5,230 bases of DNA, from assembly GCA_024699575.1 (NCBI GenBank), contig JAILPF010000071.1:1-5230 (forward strand), in the 5' to 3' direction. Positions 1-5,230 of the stretch are shown one piece after another. Each line of letters begins with the position of its first letter. Position 1 is the stretch's first letter. A program made the translations under genes and the position numbers. Below the pieces are notes generated by a model that ran no database searches, had not been told where the DNA came from, and was given only the letters and a program-made list of their open reading frames with translations. Source of the stretch: Acetatifactor sp. Lineage in GTDB: Bacteria; Bacillota; Clostridia; Lachnospirales; Lachnospiraceae.

Positions 1-2
1 CA

Positions 3-281
3 TTTGCATTTCTACTTATGGCAGTCATGATTGTCTTTGTGAATGCTATTACCAAACTAAACGAGACTATTGCAGAATTGGAAGAGAGAAAGACCGGCAT
101 TCCACCAAAGAATGTGCGGAAGAATTTTTCGCCTTTGCTTCCTGTGGGACTTTTGTTTAACAGTTGTGCACTTATTTTGCAGGATTCCGTATCCACACCT
201 GTGCGCCATGGAATTCAGTTTTTGGCAATCGCATTGATGCTGGCAGGGTTGTATCAGACGGTTAAGAAGCGCAATGAATAA
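3..281 (+). CDS. Membrane protein of unknown function, 3' part only
   Basis: The reading frame is open to the left edge, so the first 92 visible residues are the C-terminal part of a longer protein. An ATG at 18 exists, but no ribosome binding site precedes it and it lies inside a hydrophobic stretch that runs to the edge, so it is not taken as the start. Visible residues 1-19 look like the end of a membrane segment. Residues 20-41 are charged and polar (ETIAELEERK), probably a loop. Residues 43-60 and 67-87 are two further hydrophobic stretches, followed by a basic tail (KKRNE). I do not recognise the family. A hairpin with a T-run follows 20 bases after the stop, so it is probably the last gene of its own transcription unit, separate from the sigma factor operon. 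No function is proposed. Confidence 0.7.
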   Translation, partial: FAFLLMAVMIVFVNAITKLNETIAELEERKTGIPPKNVRKNFSPLLPVGLLFNSCALILQDSVSTPVRHGIQFLAIALMLAGLYQTVKKRNE

Positions 282-301
282 ATATAGGGATGAAAATACC
301 G

Positions 302-337
302 GGTCAAAAAAATCTTACAGATTTTTTTGACCTTTTT
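302..337 (+). terminator. Hairpin with T-run, probable intrinsic terminator
   Basis: Bases 302-315 and 319-332 are a perfect 14-bp inverted repeat with a 3-base loop, followed by five T at 333-337. The stem is A+T-rich in the middle (seven A facing seven T) with GGTC/GACC at the base. It lies just after the stop of the upstream gene at 281 and before the sigma factor gene, so it most likely ends upstream transcription. The 5' arm is A-rich, so the element could also work on the opposite strand. The G+C-poor stem makes its efficiency uncertain. Confidence 0.75.
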
Positions 338-354
338 GGCAGTTCAGTCGTTAT
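327..354 (+). promoter_or_regulatory. Candidate ECF-type promoter of the sigma operon
   Basis: TTGACC (327-332) and CGTTAT (349-354) are separated by 16 bases. This is loosely like the AAC-type -35 and CGT-type -10 elements of promoters used by ECF sigma factors, many of which transcribe their own gene. The predicted start would fall near 361, leaving a leader of about 16 bases that still contains the AGGAGG. The -35 element is part of the 3' arm of the hairpin at 302-332. The match is weak (GACC rather than GAAC), and a sigma-A reading (TTGACC, 19 bases, TATACA at 352-357) is also possible but badly spaced. Treat as a hypothesis. Confidence 0.25.
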
Positions 355-363
355 ACAAATTAG

Positions 364-369
364 AGGAGG
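364..369 (+). promoter_or_regulatory. Ribosome binding site that fixes the sigma factor start
   Basis: A perfect AGGAGG lies seven bases before the GTG at 377. This chooses GTG 377 over the in-frame ATG at 290, which has no such site and would force translation through the terminator hairpin. Confidence 0.85.
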
Positions 370-376
370 TGGAAAG

Positions 377-871
377 GTGCCGGAGAAAACAATCAGAAAA
401 TACTATGATGATATTTTTCGCTACTGCTATCATCATGTGGGCGATAAAGCGGCGGCGGAGGATTTGTGTCAGGATACCTTCTTAAGCTTTATTGAACATT
501 TTCAGGAATACAGACAGCAGGGTAAGGCAAAGAATTATCTCTACACCATCGCCTGTAACAAGTGTAAGGATTATTTCAAAAAGCATAAGCCGATTTTGCT
601 GGAGGATTACCCGGAACAGGCAGATGAGTCGGAATTTGAGCAGAATGTCGTTATCAGACAAATGCTTGGTGAACTTCCAGCAGACCTGCGGGAAGCAGTG
701 GTACTCAGATTTTTTCAGAATCTGAAATACAAGGACATCGCAGAAATATTAAATATCAGTACTTCACTGGCAAAGTATAAGGTGAAAAAAGCACTGGAAC
801 AATTGGCGGATATGGAAGGAGGGGAGTGCCATGATAGAACGCATAACATCAAAGCACATAGTAGCGTATGA
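377..871 (+). CDS. ECF-type RNA polymerase sigma factor
   Basis: A 164-residue sigma-70 family protein of extracytoplasmic-function type, expected to direct RNA polymerase to a small set of promoters after an envelope signal. Region 2 spans about residues 9-71: YYDDIFRYCYHHVGD, then the conserved AEDLCQDTFL (27-36) and the DNA-melting part around NYLYTIACNKCKDYF (53-67). A linker of about 25 acidic residues follows. Region 4 spans about 97-144, with LPADLREAVVLRFFQ (100-114) and a helix-turn-helix at about 117-138 (KYKDIAEILNIS, then the recognition helix). Length is normal for an ECF factor. The GTG start is chosen for its ribosome binding site. The last 41 bases overlap the next gene in another frame, so the final residues (after about 146) are probably a non-conserved tail. 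The downstream membrane protein and ABC transporter recall the B. subtilis sigY-yxlCDEFG operon, but direct orthology is not shown. Confidence 0.9.
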   Translation: MPEKTIRKYYDDIFRYCYHHVGDKAAAEDLCQDTFLSFIEHFQEYRQQGKAKNYLYTIACNKCKDYFKKHKPILLEDYPEQADESEFEQNVVIRQMLGELPADLREAVVLRFFQNLKYKDIAEILNISTSLAKYKVKKALEQLADMEGGECHDRTHNIKAHSSV

Positions 872-1628
872 GATGAAAAAAAGACTCAGACAATATGGAA
901 AAAGCAGAGAAGGAATTGATATAGAAAAAAAAGAGGTAAATATCTCAAGACTTCTGGAGGTGGTGCCGCCGCCTCGCAGAAAAGGGAATTTTAGAGACTT
1001 TGTCTGGGAACAAATCGGGTTTTTAAACAGGACTTGTCTGGTATGGCAGCTGTTGTGGCTTGCGATCTTCTGCATTATTATGATGAGTAATATGGAGCCC
1101 CTGATAGGAACTGGAACCGGATTGATTTTATTGTCCATTCTGCCACCGCTCTTAGTATTGCTTACTATCGAGGAAATAACCAAGGTATATCAGAGAAGCA
1201 TGCTGGAAATTGAATATACCACAAAGTATTCGTTGCAGACGCTGGTTATGGTGAGGATGATGCTTTTAAATGGAGTTCATGTGGTGCTTTTGCTGGTGGG
1301 GCTGTTGATAATTCATGGAAGCCTTCAAATAGGGATGATAAAGATTCTGGTGTACGGATTTACGCCCATGCTTTTGGCAACGTGCGGACTTCTGAAATTG
1401 ATGCAATATTTCCAGGGAGAGCAGCTAAAGATTGCGGGAATGTCAGTTTATGTAGGGATTGTTGCTATCTGTGGGTGCGGAAGTATACCGCGCTTTGATA
1501 TCTATCGTTCTGCATTCTTTGGAATATGGGGAATGGTATTGGCTGTAAGCATTTGTAGCTGTATTTATCAATTTTGGAGTTTATACAAAACATTACGCAA
1601 AATGGAACTGGTCACGCAGCGTGGGTAA
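831..1628 (+). CDS. Polytopic membrane protein, possible regulator of the sigma factor
   Basis: A 265-residue protein with a basic, soluble N-terminal part (1-67) containing PPPRRKGNFRDF (46-57), then about six predicted membrane segments: near 68-86, 91-113, 144-163, 170-190, 200-217 and 229-248. The loop between segments two and three (about 114-143) is polar and has the look of a conserved motif, EEITKVYQRSMLEIEYTTKY (114-133). The ATG has an AAGGAGGGG site six bases upstream. The gene starts 41 bases before the sigma factor ends, so the two are probably translationally coupled. Sigma genes are often followed in this way by their anti-sigma factor, and this is the leading hypothesis. No zinc-finger HxxxCxxC anti-sigma motif is visible, so an alternative is an extra subunit of the ABC transporter encoded next. 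The coding region and membrane nature are secure; the role is inferred. Confidence 0.8.
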   Translation: MIERITSKHIVAYEMKKRLRQYGKSREGIDIEKKEVNISRLLEVVPPPRRKGNFRDFVWEQIGFLNRTCLVWQLLWLAIFCIIMMSNMEPLIGTGTGLILLSILPPLLVLLTIEEITKVYQRSMLEIEYTTKYSLQTLVMVRMMLLNGVHVVLLLVGLLIIHGSLQIGMIKILVYGFTPMLLATCGLLKLMQYFQGEQLKIAGMSVYVGIVAICGCGSIPRFDIYRSAFFGIWGMVLAVSICSCIYQFWSLYKTLRKMELVTQRG

Positions 1629-1633
1629 GGAGG
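1627..1633 (+). promoter_or_regulatory. Ribosome binding site that fixes the ABC ATPase start
   Basis: AAGGAGG lies five bases before ATG 1639 and overlaps the stop codon of the preceding gene (TAA 1626-1628). It supports ATG 1639 rather than the in-frame GTG at 1621, which sits upstream of this site. Confidence 0.8.
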
Positions 1634-1638
1634 CGGAC

Positions 1639-2403
1639 ATGGAACTTAGATTAGACCGGGTGACAAAACAGTATAAAAATAAGATTGCAGTGGACAGATT
1701 GAGCGCCAAACTGCATGAGGGGGTCTATGGGCTGCTGGGAGCAAACGGAGCCGGTAAAACCACGCTCATGCGCATGATATGCGGCATATTGGAAAGTAAC
1801 AGTGGGGAGATTTTGCTGGATGGAGAGGAAATTGCAGGTATGGGAGAGCGGTATCGAGAGCTTCTTGGATATTTACCGCAGGATTTCGGCTATTATCCGA
1901 ATTTTACAGCCATGGACTTTATGCTTTACATTGCTTCTCTGAAGGGCTTGGATCGCAGGTATGCGAAAGAAAAGAGTGTGGAGCTTCTGAAAAAGGTAGG
2001 CATGGAGCGCGAGGCGCGTCATAAGATTAAGACCTTTTCCGGTGGGATGCGCCAGAGACTTGGTATTGCTCAAACGCTGTTAAATGACCCGAAGATACTG
2101 GTGTTGGATGAACCGACAGCAGGACTGGACCCAAAGGAGCGTGTGCGGTTTCGCAACATGATTGCAGACCTGGGAAAAGATAGAATTGTGATTCTTTCCA
2201 CCCATATCGTGTCAGATGTGGAGGAGATTGCTGACTGGATTTTTCTGATGAAACAGGGACAGTTCTTAGTGCAGGGGACACTGGAGGATTTAAAGAAACA
2301 TTATCTGGAGCAGGTGACCGCGCAGGAGGCGGAGAGCTTTAATCTGGAGAAACTGTATCTGCATTATTTTACGGAAGAGGGTGAACTGGATGATGCGATA
2401 TGA
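1639..2403 (+). CDS. ABC transporter ATP-binding protein (sigma operon)
   Basis: A 254-residue ATPase subunit that should power the membrane partner encoded directly downstream. All catalytic motifs are present: Walker A GANGAGKTT (34-42), Q-loop YLPQDFGYYP (Q81), signature FSGGMRQR (133-140), Walker B ILVLDEP with E158 (153-159), D-loop AGLD (161-164) and the switch histidine in STHIV (H189). A short C-terminal tail of about 45 residues after the core carries no recognised domain. Length is typical for the ATPase of drug, lantibiotic or ABC-2 type exporters, so export is more likely than import, and no binding-protein gene is seen nearby. The start lies 10 bases after the membrane protein stop, and the 3' end overlaps the permease gene by 14 bases. 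By position it corresponds to yxlF of the B. subtilis sigY operon. The substrate is unknown. Confidence 0.93.
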   Translation: MELRLDRVTKQYKNKIAVDRLSAKLHEGVYGLLGANGAGKTTLMRMICGILESNSGEILLDGEEIAGMGERYRELLGYLPQDFGYYPNFTAMDFMLYIASLKGLDRRYAKEKSVELLKKVGMEREARHKIKTFSGGMRQRLGIAQTLLNDPKILVLDEPTAGLDPKERVRFRNMIADLGKDRIVILSTHIVSDVEEIADWIFLMKQGQFLVQGTLEDLKKHYLEQVTAQEAESFNLEKLYLHYFTEEGELDDAI

Positions 2404-3595
2404 GTGGAAGAAAATATTTGAGAAGAAATTTAATGTGATAGCCATGCTTGTGGGATATGCACTGATTGCAATTGTGGTATTTGTTCGTTTTGCGGAAGAA
2501 AATTACTGGGATGAGAAGACGCAGAGCTATCTTACAGGAATGGAAGCAATGCAGGCATCCAGAGAAAGAGCAGGGCAGCAGACGGATGTCATCTCGGAGG
2601 AATATATTACAGAGCTTCTAAAAAATATTCAAAGCTATCAGCTGGACTTAGATAGTAGCGAGGCTTATATCAAAATTGGCAGACCGTTAGGGGATATCTA
2701 CTATTTTGTGGCAAAACACTATACCGATATGCGAGCTGCTTCGACGGACTTAGAAGTTTTGAACCGCATAAATCTTACGGAAGGTGCTTTATTTTATGAA
2801 CACAGAATAGATAAAATAAGAAGCTTTTTAAATCTGGATTATTCTTTTGGGAATTATTCGGAGGAAGAAAAAGCTTTTTGGCTTGGTAAGGCTGAAAGTG
2901 TTACAATTCCCTTTAAATGGGGATATAAAGCTGTTATAGAACTGGCCTTGGATTGTATAGTGGCCGGAGCATATTTATTGTTTGTGATTATTATTTGTGT
3001 GTCTCCTATTTTTGCGGCAGAAAAGGAGTCCGGAGCGGCAGACCTTCTGCTCACAACAAAGTATGGGAAAACCAAACTGGTGTGGACTAAGATTGGGACG
3101 GCATTTTTATTCACGGTTGGATACTGTAGCGTGGGAATGCTTTCAGGCATTGCAGCATGCGGAATTTGCATGGGGCTTTCGGAAGTAAAGCTACCGATAC
3201 AGCTTTGGAATTCGGTGATTCCTTATGACTGGACGGTTGGGTGGACTTGTGTTGTGAATTTGGGTATCATACTGTTGATTGGTGTGGCGATTACAGCACT
3301 TTTACTTTATTGCTCGGCAAGGACGAAATCCACGGTTATTACGATGGTAATCGGGATGACGGTGATTATTGCCCCTTCTTTTTTTAGAATGAGCAAGACC
3401 TCCGGATTGTGGAACCATATTAATTACCTGTTTCCCATGAGGATCATAGATATGCGAACAGTTCTCGGCGCATTTGTAAGCTATCGGTTTGGCGGACTTG
3501 TGCTTTCCTATCTTGTAATGATTGTAATTGTATATACTCTCGTAACGGTGCTTTCGTTGTTGTCGGTGAGAAAATCTTTTACAAAAACGATGTAG
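2390..3595 (+). CDS. ABC-2 type transporter permease (sigma operon)
   Basis: A 401-residue membrane protein, the probable partner of the ATPase encoded just before it. The layout is typical of ABC-2 permeases: a basic N-terminus (RYEWKKIFEKK, 3-13), membrane segment one at about 15-34, a long hydrophilic region of about 145 residues (36-180) predicted to lie outside the membrane, then five segments near 185-206, 235-262, 287-308, 314-331 and 368-392. After segment two comes FAAEKESGAADLLL (208-221), the cytoplasmic coupling motif that in this family usually reads as a charged E-x-E-x-G followed by LL. Three in-frame starts exist (GTG 2381, ATG 2390, ATG 2393). ATG 2390 is preferred because AGAGGG lies about eight bases upstream, while the purine run abuts the GTG too closely. 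The gene overlaps the ATPase gene by 14 bases, suggesting coupled translation. A terminator follows the stop. Confidence 0.88.
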   Translation: MMRYEWKKIFEKKFNVIAMLVGYALIAIVVFVRFAEENYWDEKTQSYLTGMEAMQASRERAGQQTDVISEEYITELLKNIQSYQLDLDSSEAYIKIGRPLGDIYYFVAKHYTDMRAASTDLEVLNRINLTEGALFYEHRIDKIRSFLNLDYSFGNYSEEEKAFWLGKAESVTIPFKWGYKAVIELALDCIVAGAYLLFVIIICVSPIFAAEKESGAADLLLTTKYGKTKLVWTKIGTAFLFTVGYCSVGMLSGIAACGICMGLSEVKLPIQLWNSVIPYDWTVGWTCVVNLGIILLIGVAITALLLYCSARTKSTVITMVIGMTVIIAPSFFRMSKTSGLWNHINYLFPMRIIDMRTVLGAFVSYRFGGLVLSYLVMIVIVYTLVTVLSLLSVRKSFTKTM

Positions 3596-3603
3596 CTTAA
3601 ATG

Positions 3604-3646
3604 GCTCTCTTTCAAGGTGTAATGCCTGAAAGAGGGCTTTTATTTT
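3604..3646 (+). terminator. Intrinsic terminator of the sigma/ABC operon
   Basis: Bases 3604-3618 pair with 3624-3637: eleven pairs without interruption (one G-T), a single bulged A at 3615, then three more pairs, with a small loop at about 3619-3623. The run TTTTATTTT follows at 3638-3646. It starts eight bases after the permease stop and separates the two operons. Confidence 0.9.
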
Positions 3647-3669
3647 CTGTATTTTCACTCTAAAAAAAC

Positions 3670-3698
3670 TTGACAGAAAAATTTATTGGTAGTATGGT
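3670..3698 (+). promoter_or_regulatory. Sigma-A type promoter of the GntR/ABC operon
   Basis: A consensus -35 TTGACA (3670-3675) and a -10 TATGGT (3693-3698) are separated by exactly 17 bases. A run of seven A (3662-3668) just upstream could serve as an UP element. Transcription should start near 3705, about 44 bases before the chosen GntR start. No other promoter of this quality was seen in the window. Confidence 0.85.
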
Positions 3699-3719
3699 TA
3701 GTTGCATAAGTAATGAACC
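3696..3719 (+). promoter_or_regulatory. Imperfect palindrome at the start point, candidate GntR operator
   Basis: The 24-base stretch begins GGTT and ends AACC, with 8 of 12 symmetric positions complementary. It overlaps the -10 element and the expected transcription start. GntR-type repressors bind dyad operators as dimers and the gene just downstream encodes one, so self-repression by blocking RNA polymerase here is a natural inference. The symmetry is imperfect and could be partly chance. Confidence 0.45.
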
Positions 3720-3732
3720 GATTAACAACGCG

Positions 3733-3741
3733 GAAAGGGGG
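3733..3741 (+). promoter_or_regulatory. Ribosome binding site that fixes the GntR start
   Basis: GAAAGGGGG lies seven bases before ATG 3749. The in-frame ATG at 3713 would fall only about eight bases after the predicted transcription start, with no ribosome binding site in the message, so 3749 is chosen. Confidence 0.75.
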
Positions 3742-3748
3742 CAAGGAC

Positions 3749-4111
3749 ATGCTTGAGAATCTGAATCAGGAGAAATCCATCTATGTGCAGATTAGTGAGA
3801 TGATAGAGACGGATATTCTGCGTGGGATTCTCTTGGAAGAGGAGAGGGTGCCAAGCACCAATGAGCTGGCAAAGCTTTATGCGATTAATCCTGCCACTGC
3901 GGCGAAGGGAATCAATATTTTGGTGGATGAAGAAATTCTGTATAAAAAGAGGGGAATCGGGATGTTTGTCAGTACAGGGGCAAAAGAGAAAATTTTAGCC
4001 CGCAGGCGCAGTGAGTTCTATGAGAATTATATTAAGACTCTGCTCAAGGAAGCGGAGAGCATCGGGCTTAATAGAGAGCAGATTATCGAGATGATTCAAT
4101 CATCCAAATGA
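3749..4111 (+). CDS. GntR-family transcriptional regulator, YtrA subfamily
   Basis: A 120-residue repressor-type protein. Residues 10-75 form the GntR winged helix: SIYVQISEMIETDILRG (10-26), then VPSTNELAKLYAINPATAAK (34-53) carrying the helix-turn-helix, then the wing LYKKRGIGMFV (64-74). Only about 45 residues follow, mostly charged helix (KEKILARRR, 79-87, and onward). This lacks the large ligand-binding domain of FadR, HutC or MocR types and matches the YtrA subfamily, whose short tail serves dimerisation. YtrA-type regulators typically sit first in an operon with an ABC ATPase and permease and repress it; in B. subtilis the ytr operon responds to some cell-wall antibiotics. Here the ATPase gene starts 34 bases downstream. 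The signal sensed is not evident from sequence, since the tail has no recognisable ligand pocket. Confidence 0.92.
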   Translation: MLENLNQEKSIYVQISEMIETDILRGILLEEERVPSTNELAKLYAINPATAAKGINILVDEEILYKKRGIGMFVSTGAKEKILARRRSEFYENYIKTLLKEAESIGLNREQIIEMIQSSK

Positions 4112-4145
4112 AGGAAAGTAACAACAAGAGGAGGCTACGAATACT

Positions 4146-5027
4146 ATGAATGCAACACGCAGTTTGAACTGTAAAAACGTTACCAAAAAATACGGAGACA
4201 AAATAGTATTAAATCAGGTGAATTTTACCCTGGAAGAGGGAAAGATTTACGGATTAATCGGAAGAAACGGTGCAGGAAAGACTACACTTTTGTCGATTCT
4301 GGCTGCCCATGCGCCACTGACGGAAGGTGAAGTGCTCCTGGATGAGGAAACTGTTTGGGAAAATACCAATGCGTTACAATATATCTGTTTTTCCAGAGAA
4401 CTGAATTTGAGTGCGGCATCACCGCTTTGGAATATGCGGGTGAAGGAGTATTTAAGAATGGCTGCAATTTATTTCCCTTTCTGGGATCAAATGTATGCAG
4501 ATAAACTGATAAAACAGTTTGAACTTAATACAAAAGAGAAATTTGGGAAGCTCTCCAAGGGTATGTTGTCCATGGTGACAATCATTGTAGCTTTGGCAAG
4601 TAAAGCTCCTTTTACGTTTCTGGATGAACCGGTTGCAGGCTTGGATGTTGTAATGAGAAGAGTTTTTTATAAGCTTCTTCTGGAGGAGTATACATTAAGT
4701 GGTAGAACCTTTGTGATTTCCACACATATTATTGAGGAGGTCTCCGATGTGCTGGAGGAGGTCCTCATCATTGATAAAGGCAAACTCCTTTTGAAGGAGA
4801 ATACAGTGGAATTGCTTGAGAAGGCTGTGGAGGTCAGCGGACTTAGCGAAGTGGTGGACAAGGCTGTAAATGGGCTGGACATCCAATGTGTGGAAACGGT
4901 AGGCAGAAGAAAACATGCGGTAGTCTTGTTGAAAGAGGATGAAACGATCAAAGAAGAATATGATGTGACAGTGAAGCCAGTAGGTTTGCAGGATCTTTTT
5001 GTGGCGATGTGTGGGAACGAGGCGTAG
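4146..5027 (+). CDS. ABC transporter ATP-binding protein, YtrB-like (GntR operon)
   Basis: A 293-residue ATPase. Walker A is canonical, GRNGAGKTT (39-47); Walker B is FTFLDEP with E161 (156-162); the D-loop AGLD (164-167) and switch histidine in STHII (H194) are intact. Two motifs deviate: the signature reads LSKGM (136-140) instead of LSGGQ, and the Q-loop region reads ICFSRE (80-85), so the usual glutamine appears replaced. The helical domain carries YFPFWD (109-114), similar to the F-x-P-x-WD element I associate with ATPases next to YtrA-type regulators. About 90 C-terminal residues (from about 205) form an extra domain beyond the core, rich in charged and valine residues. An AGAGGAGG lies upstream with a long spacing of 11 bases to the ATG. 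The intact Walker motifs suggest it still hydrolyses ATP. It probably pairs with the membrane protein that starts two bases after its stop. Substrate unknown. Confidence 0.9.
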   Translation: MNATRSLNCKNVTKKYGDKIVLNQVNFTLEEGKIYGLIGRNGAGKTTLLSILAAHAPLTEGEVLLDEETVWENTNALQYICFSRELNLSAASPLWNMRVKEYLRMAAIYFPFWDQMYADKLIKQFELNTKEKFGKLSKGMLSMVTIIVALASKAPFTFLDEPVAGLDVVMRRVFYKLLLEEYTLSGRTFVISTHIIEEVSDVLEEVLIIDKGKLLLKENTVELLEKAVEVSGLSEVVDKAVNGLDIQCVETVGRRKHAVVLLKEDETIKEEYDVTVKPVGLQDLFVAMCGNEA

Positions 5028-5029
5028 TG

Positions 5030-5230
5030 ATGATGGGAAAAGAGTGGAAGAGAAAAAGAATTATGAGAAGTTTTATCTATTGGGGGAAAAACGCTCAAAC
5101 CGTAGTCGTATTGGTGCTTATTTTTTCAGTGTTGTTCTCAGTGTTTTTTGGTTGCTTTTCTGAAAAAGAGAATATGCTATATTATGGGATATTTATACAT
5201 ATGTTTCTCAGCATTTATCTGTTGATTGCT
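5030..5230 (+). CDS. Probable ABC permease or membrane partner, 5' part only
   Basis: The frame is open from ATG 5030 to the right edge, giving 67 codons of a truncated gene. The start is near-coupled to the ATPase stop at 5027, with a weak GAGG at 5019-5022. GTG 5027, ATG 5033 and ATG 5063 are alternative starts in the same frame. The N-terminus is strongly basic (KEWKRKRIMR, 4-13), then residues 22-43 form a clear membrane segment, and a second hydrophobic stretch begins near 50 and is still running at the edge. A basic N-terminus followed by a membrane segment and the position directly after an ATPase gene fit the permease of the same transporter. The visible part is too short to assign a family. 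Confidence 0.7.
   Translation, partial: MMGKEWKRKRIMRSFIYWGKNAQTVVVLVLIFSVLFSVFFGCFSEKENMLYYGIFIHMFLSIYLLIA

Noticed and set aside
327..357. Sigma-A promoter TTGACC / TATACA upstream of the sigma factor gene
   Set aside because: The spacing is 19 bases and the start would fall almost on the ribosome binding site. It is kept only as an alternative to the weak ECF-type candidate.
764..1183. Minus-strand open frame of 139 codons
   Set aside because: It lies opposite the sigma factor end and the well-supported membrane protein gene, and its translation shows no recognisable domain.
1621..1638. GTG 1621 as start of the first ABC ATPase
   Set aside because: The AAGGAGG at 1627-1633 lies after this GTG and is well placed for ATG 1639, where similarity to ABC ATPases also begins.
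3302..3658. Minus-strand open frame of 118 codons
   Set aside because: It runs through the terminator hairpin and opposite the permease gene, with a low-complexity basic translation and no family resemblance.
3596..3748. A small gene or small RNA between the two operons
   Set aside because: The stretch is fully accounted for by the terminator, the promoter and leader; no further structure or short frame with a ribosome binding site was seen.
4667..5098. Minus-strand open frame of 143 codons
   Set aside because: It is antisense to the ABC ATPase C-terminus and the next gene. The serine/threonine-rich translation is typical of the complement of coding DNA.
1..5230. Mobile element, CRISPR array, toxin-antitoxin pair or tRNA
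   Set aside because: No transposase or integrase motif, no repeated spacer pattern, no terminal inverted repeats and no tRNA-like cloverleaf were noticed on either strand.

Overview
The window looks like chromosomal DNA of a Gram-positive anaerobe of the class Clostridia, most likely the Lachnospiraceae. This is inferred from the strong AGGAGG-type ribosome binding sites, tightly packed and overlapping genes all on the + strand, moderate A+T content, a YtrA-type GntR regulator paired with an ABC transporter, and an ECF sigma factor paired with another. No rRNA, tRNA, mobile element or CRISPR array was seen, and no species-level marker is present.

Layout. (1) Bases 1-281 hold the 3' end of a membrane protein gene of unknown function, closed by a perfect 14-bp hairpin with a T-run (302-337). 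(2) Bases 377-3595 hold a four-gene operon: an ECF sigma factor (377-871), a membrane protein with about six membrane segments in the place usually held by an anti-sigma factor (831-1628), an ABC ATPase (1639-2403) and an ABC-2 type permease (2390-3595). The genes overlap or nearly touch. A good intrinsic terminator (3604-3646) ends the operon. (3) Bases 3670-5230 hold the start of a second operon: a strong sigma-A type promoter with an overlapping imperfect palindrome, a short YtrA-subfamily GntR repressor (3749-4111), a second ABC ATPase with unusual signature and Q-loop residues (4146-5027), and the first 67 codons of a membrane protein that is probably its permease (5030 onward, cut by the window edge).

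How the parts work together (inference). Each operon joins a local transcription regulator to an ABC transporter of the kind often linked to cell-envelope stress or antimicrobial peptides. The first resembles the arrangement of the Bacillus subtilis sigY-yxlCDEFG operon, where an ECF sigma factor is followed by small membrane or regulatory proteins and then an ABC ATPase and permease. The second resembles ytrA-ytrB type operons, where a GntR repressor silences its own transporter operon. Substrates cannot be read from the sequence. The most interesting element is the membrane protein at 831-1628: it lacks any evident classical anti-sigma zinc-finger motif but is translationally coupled to the sigma factor.
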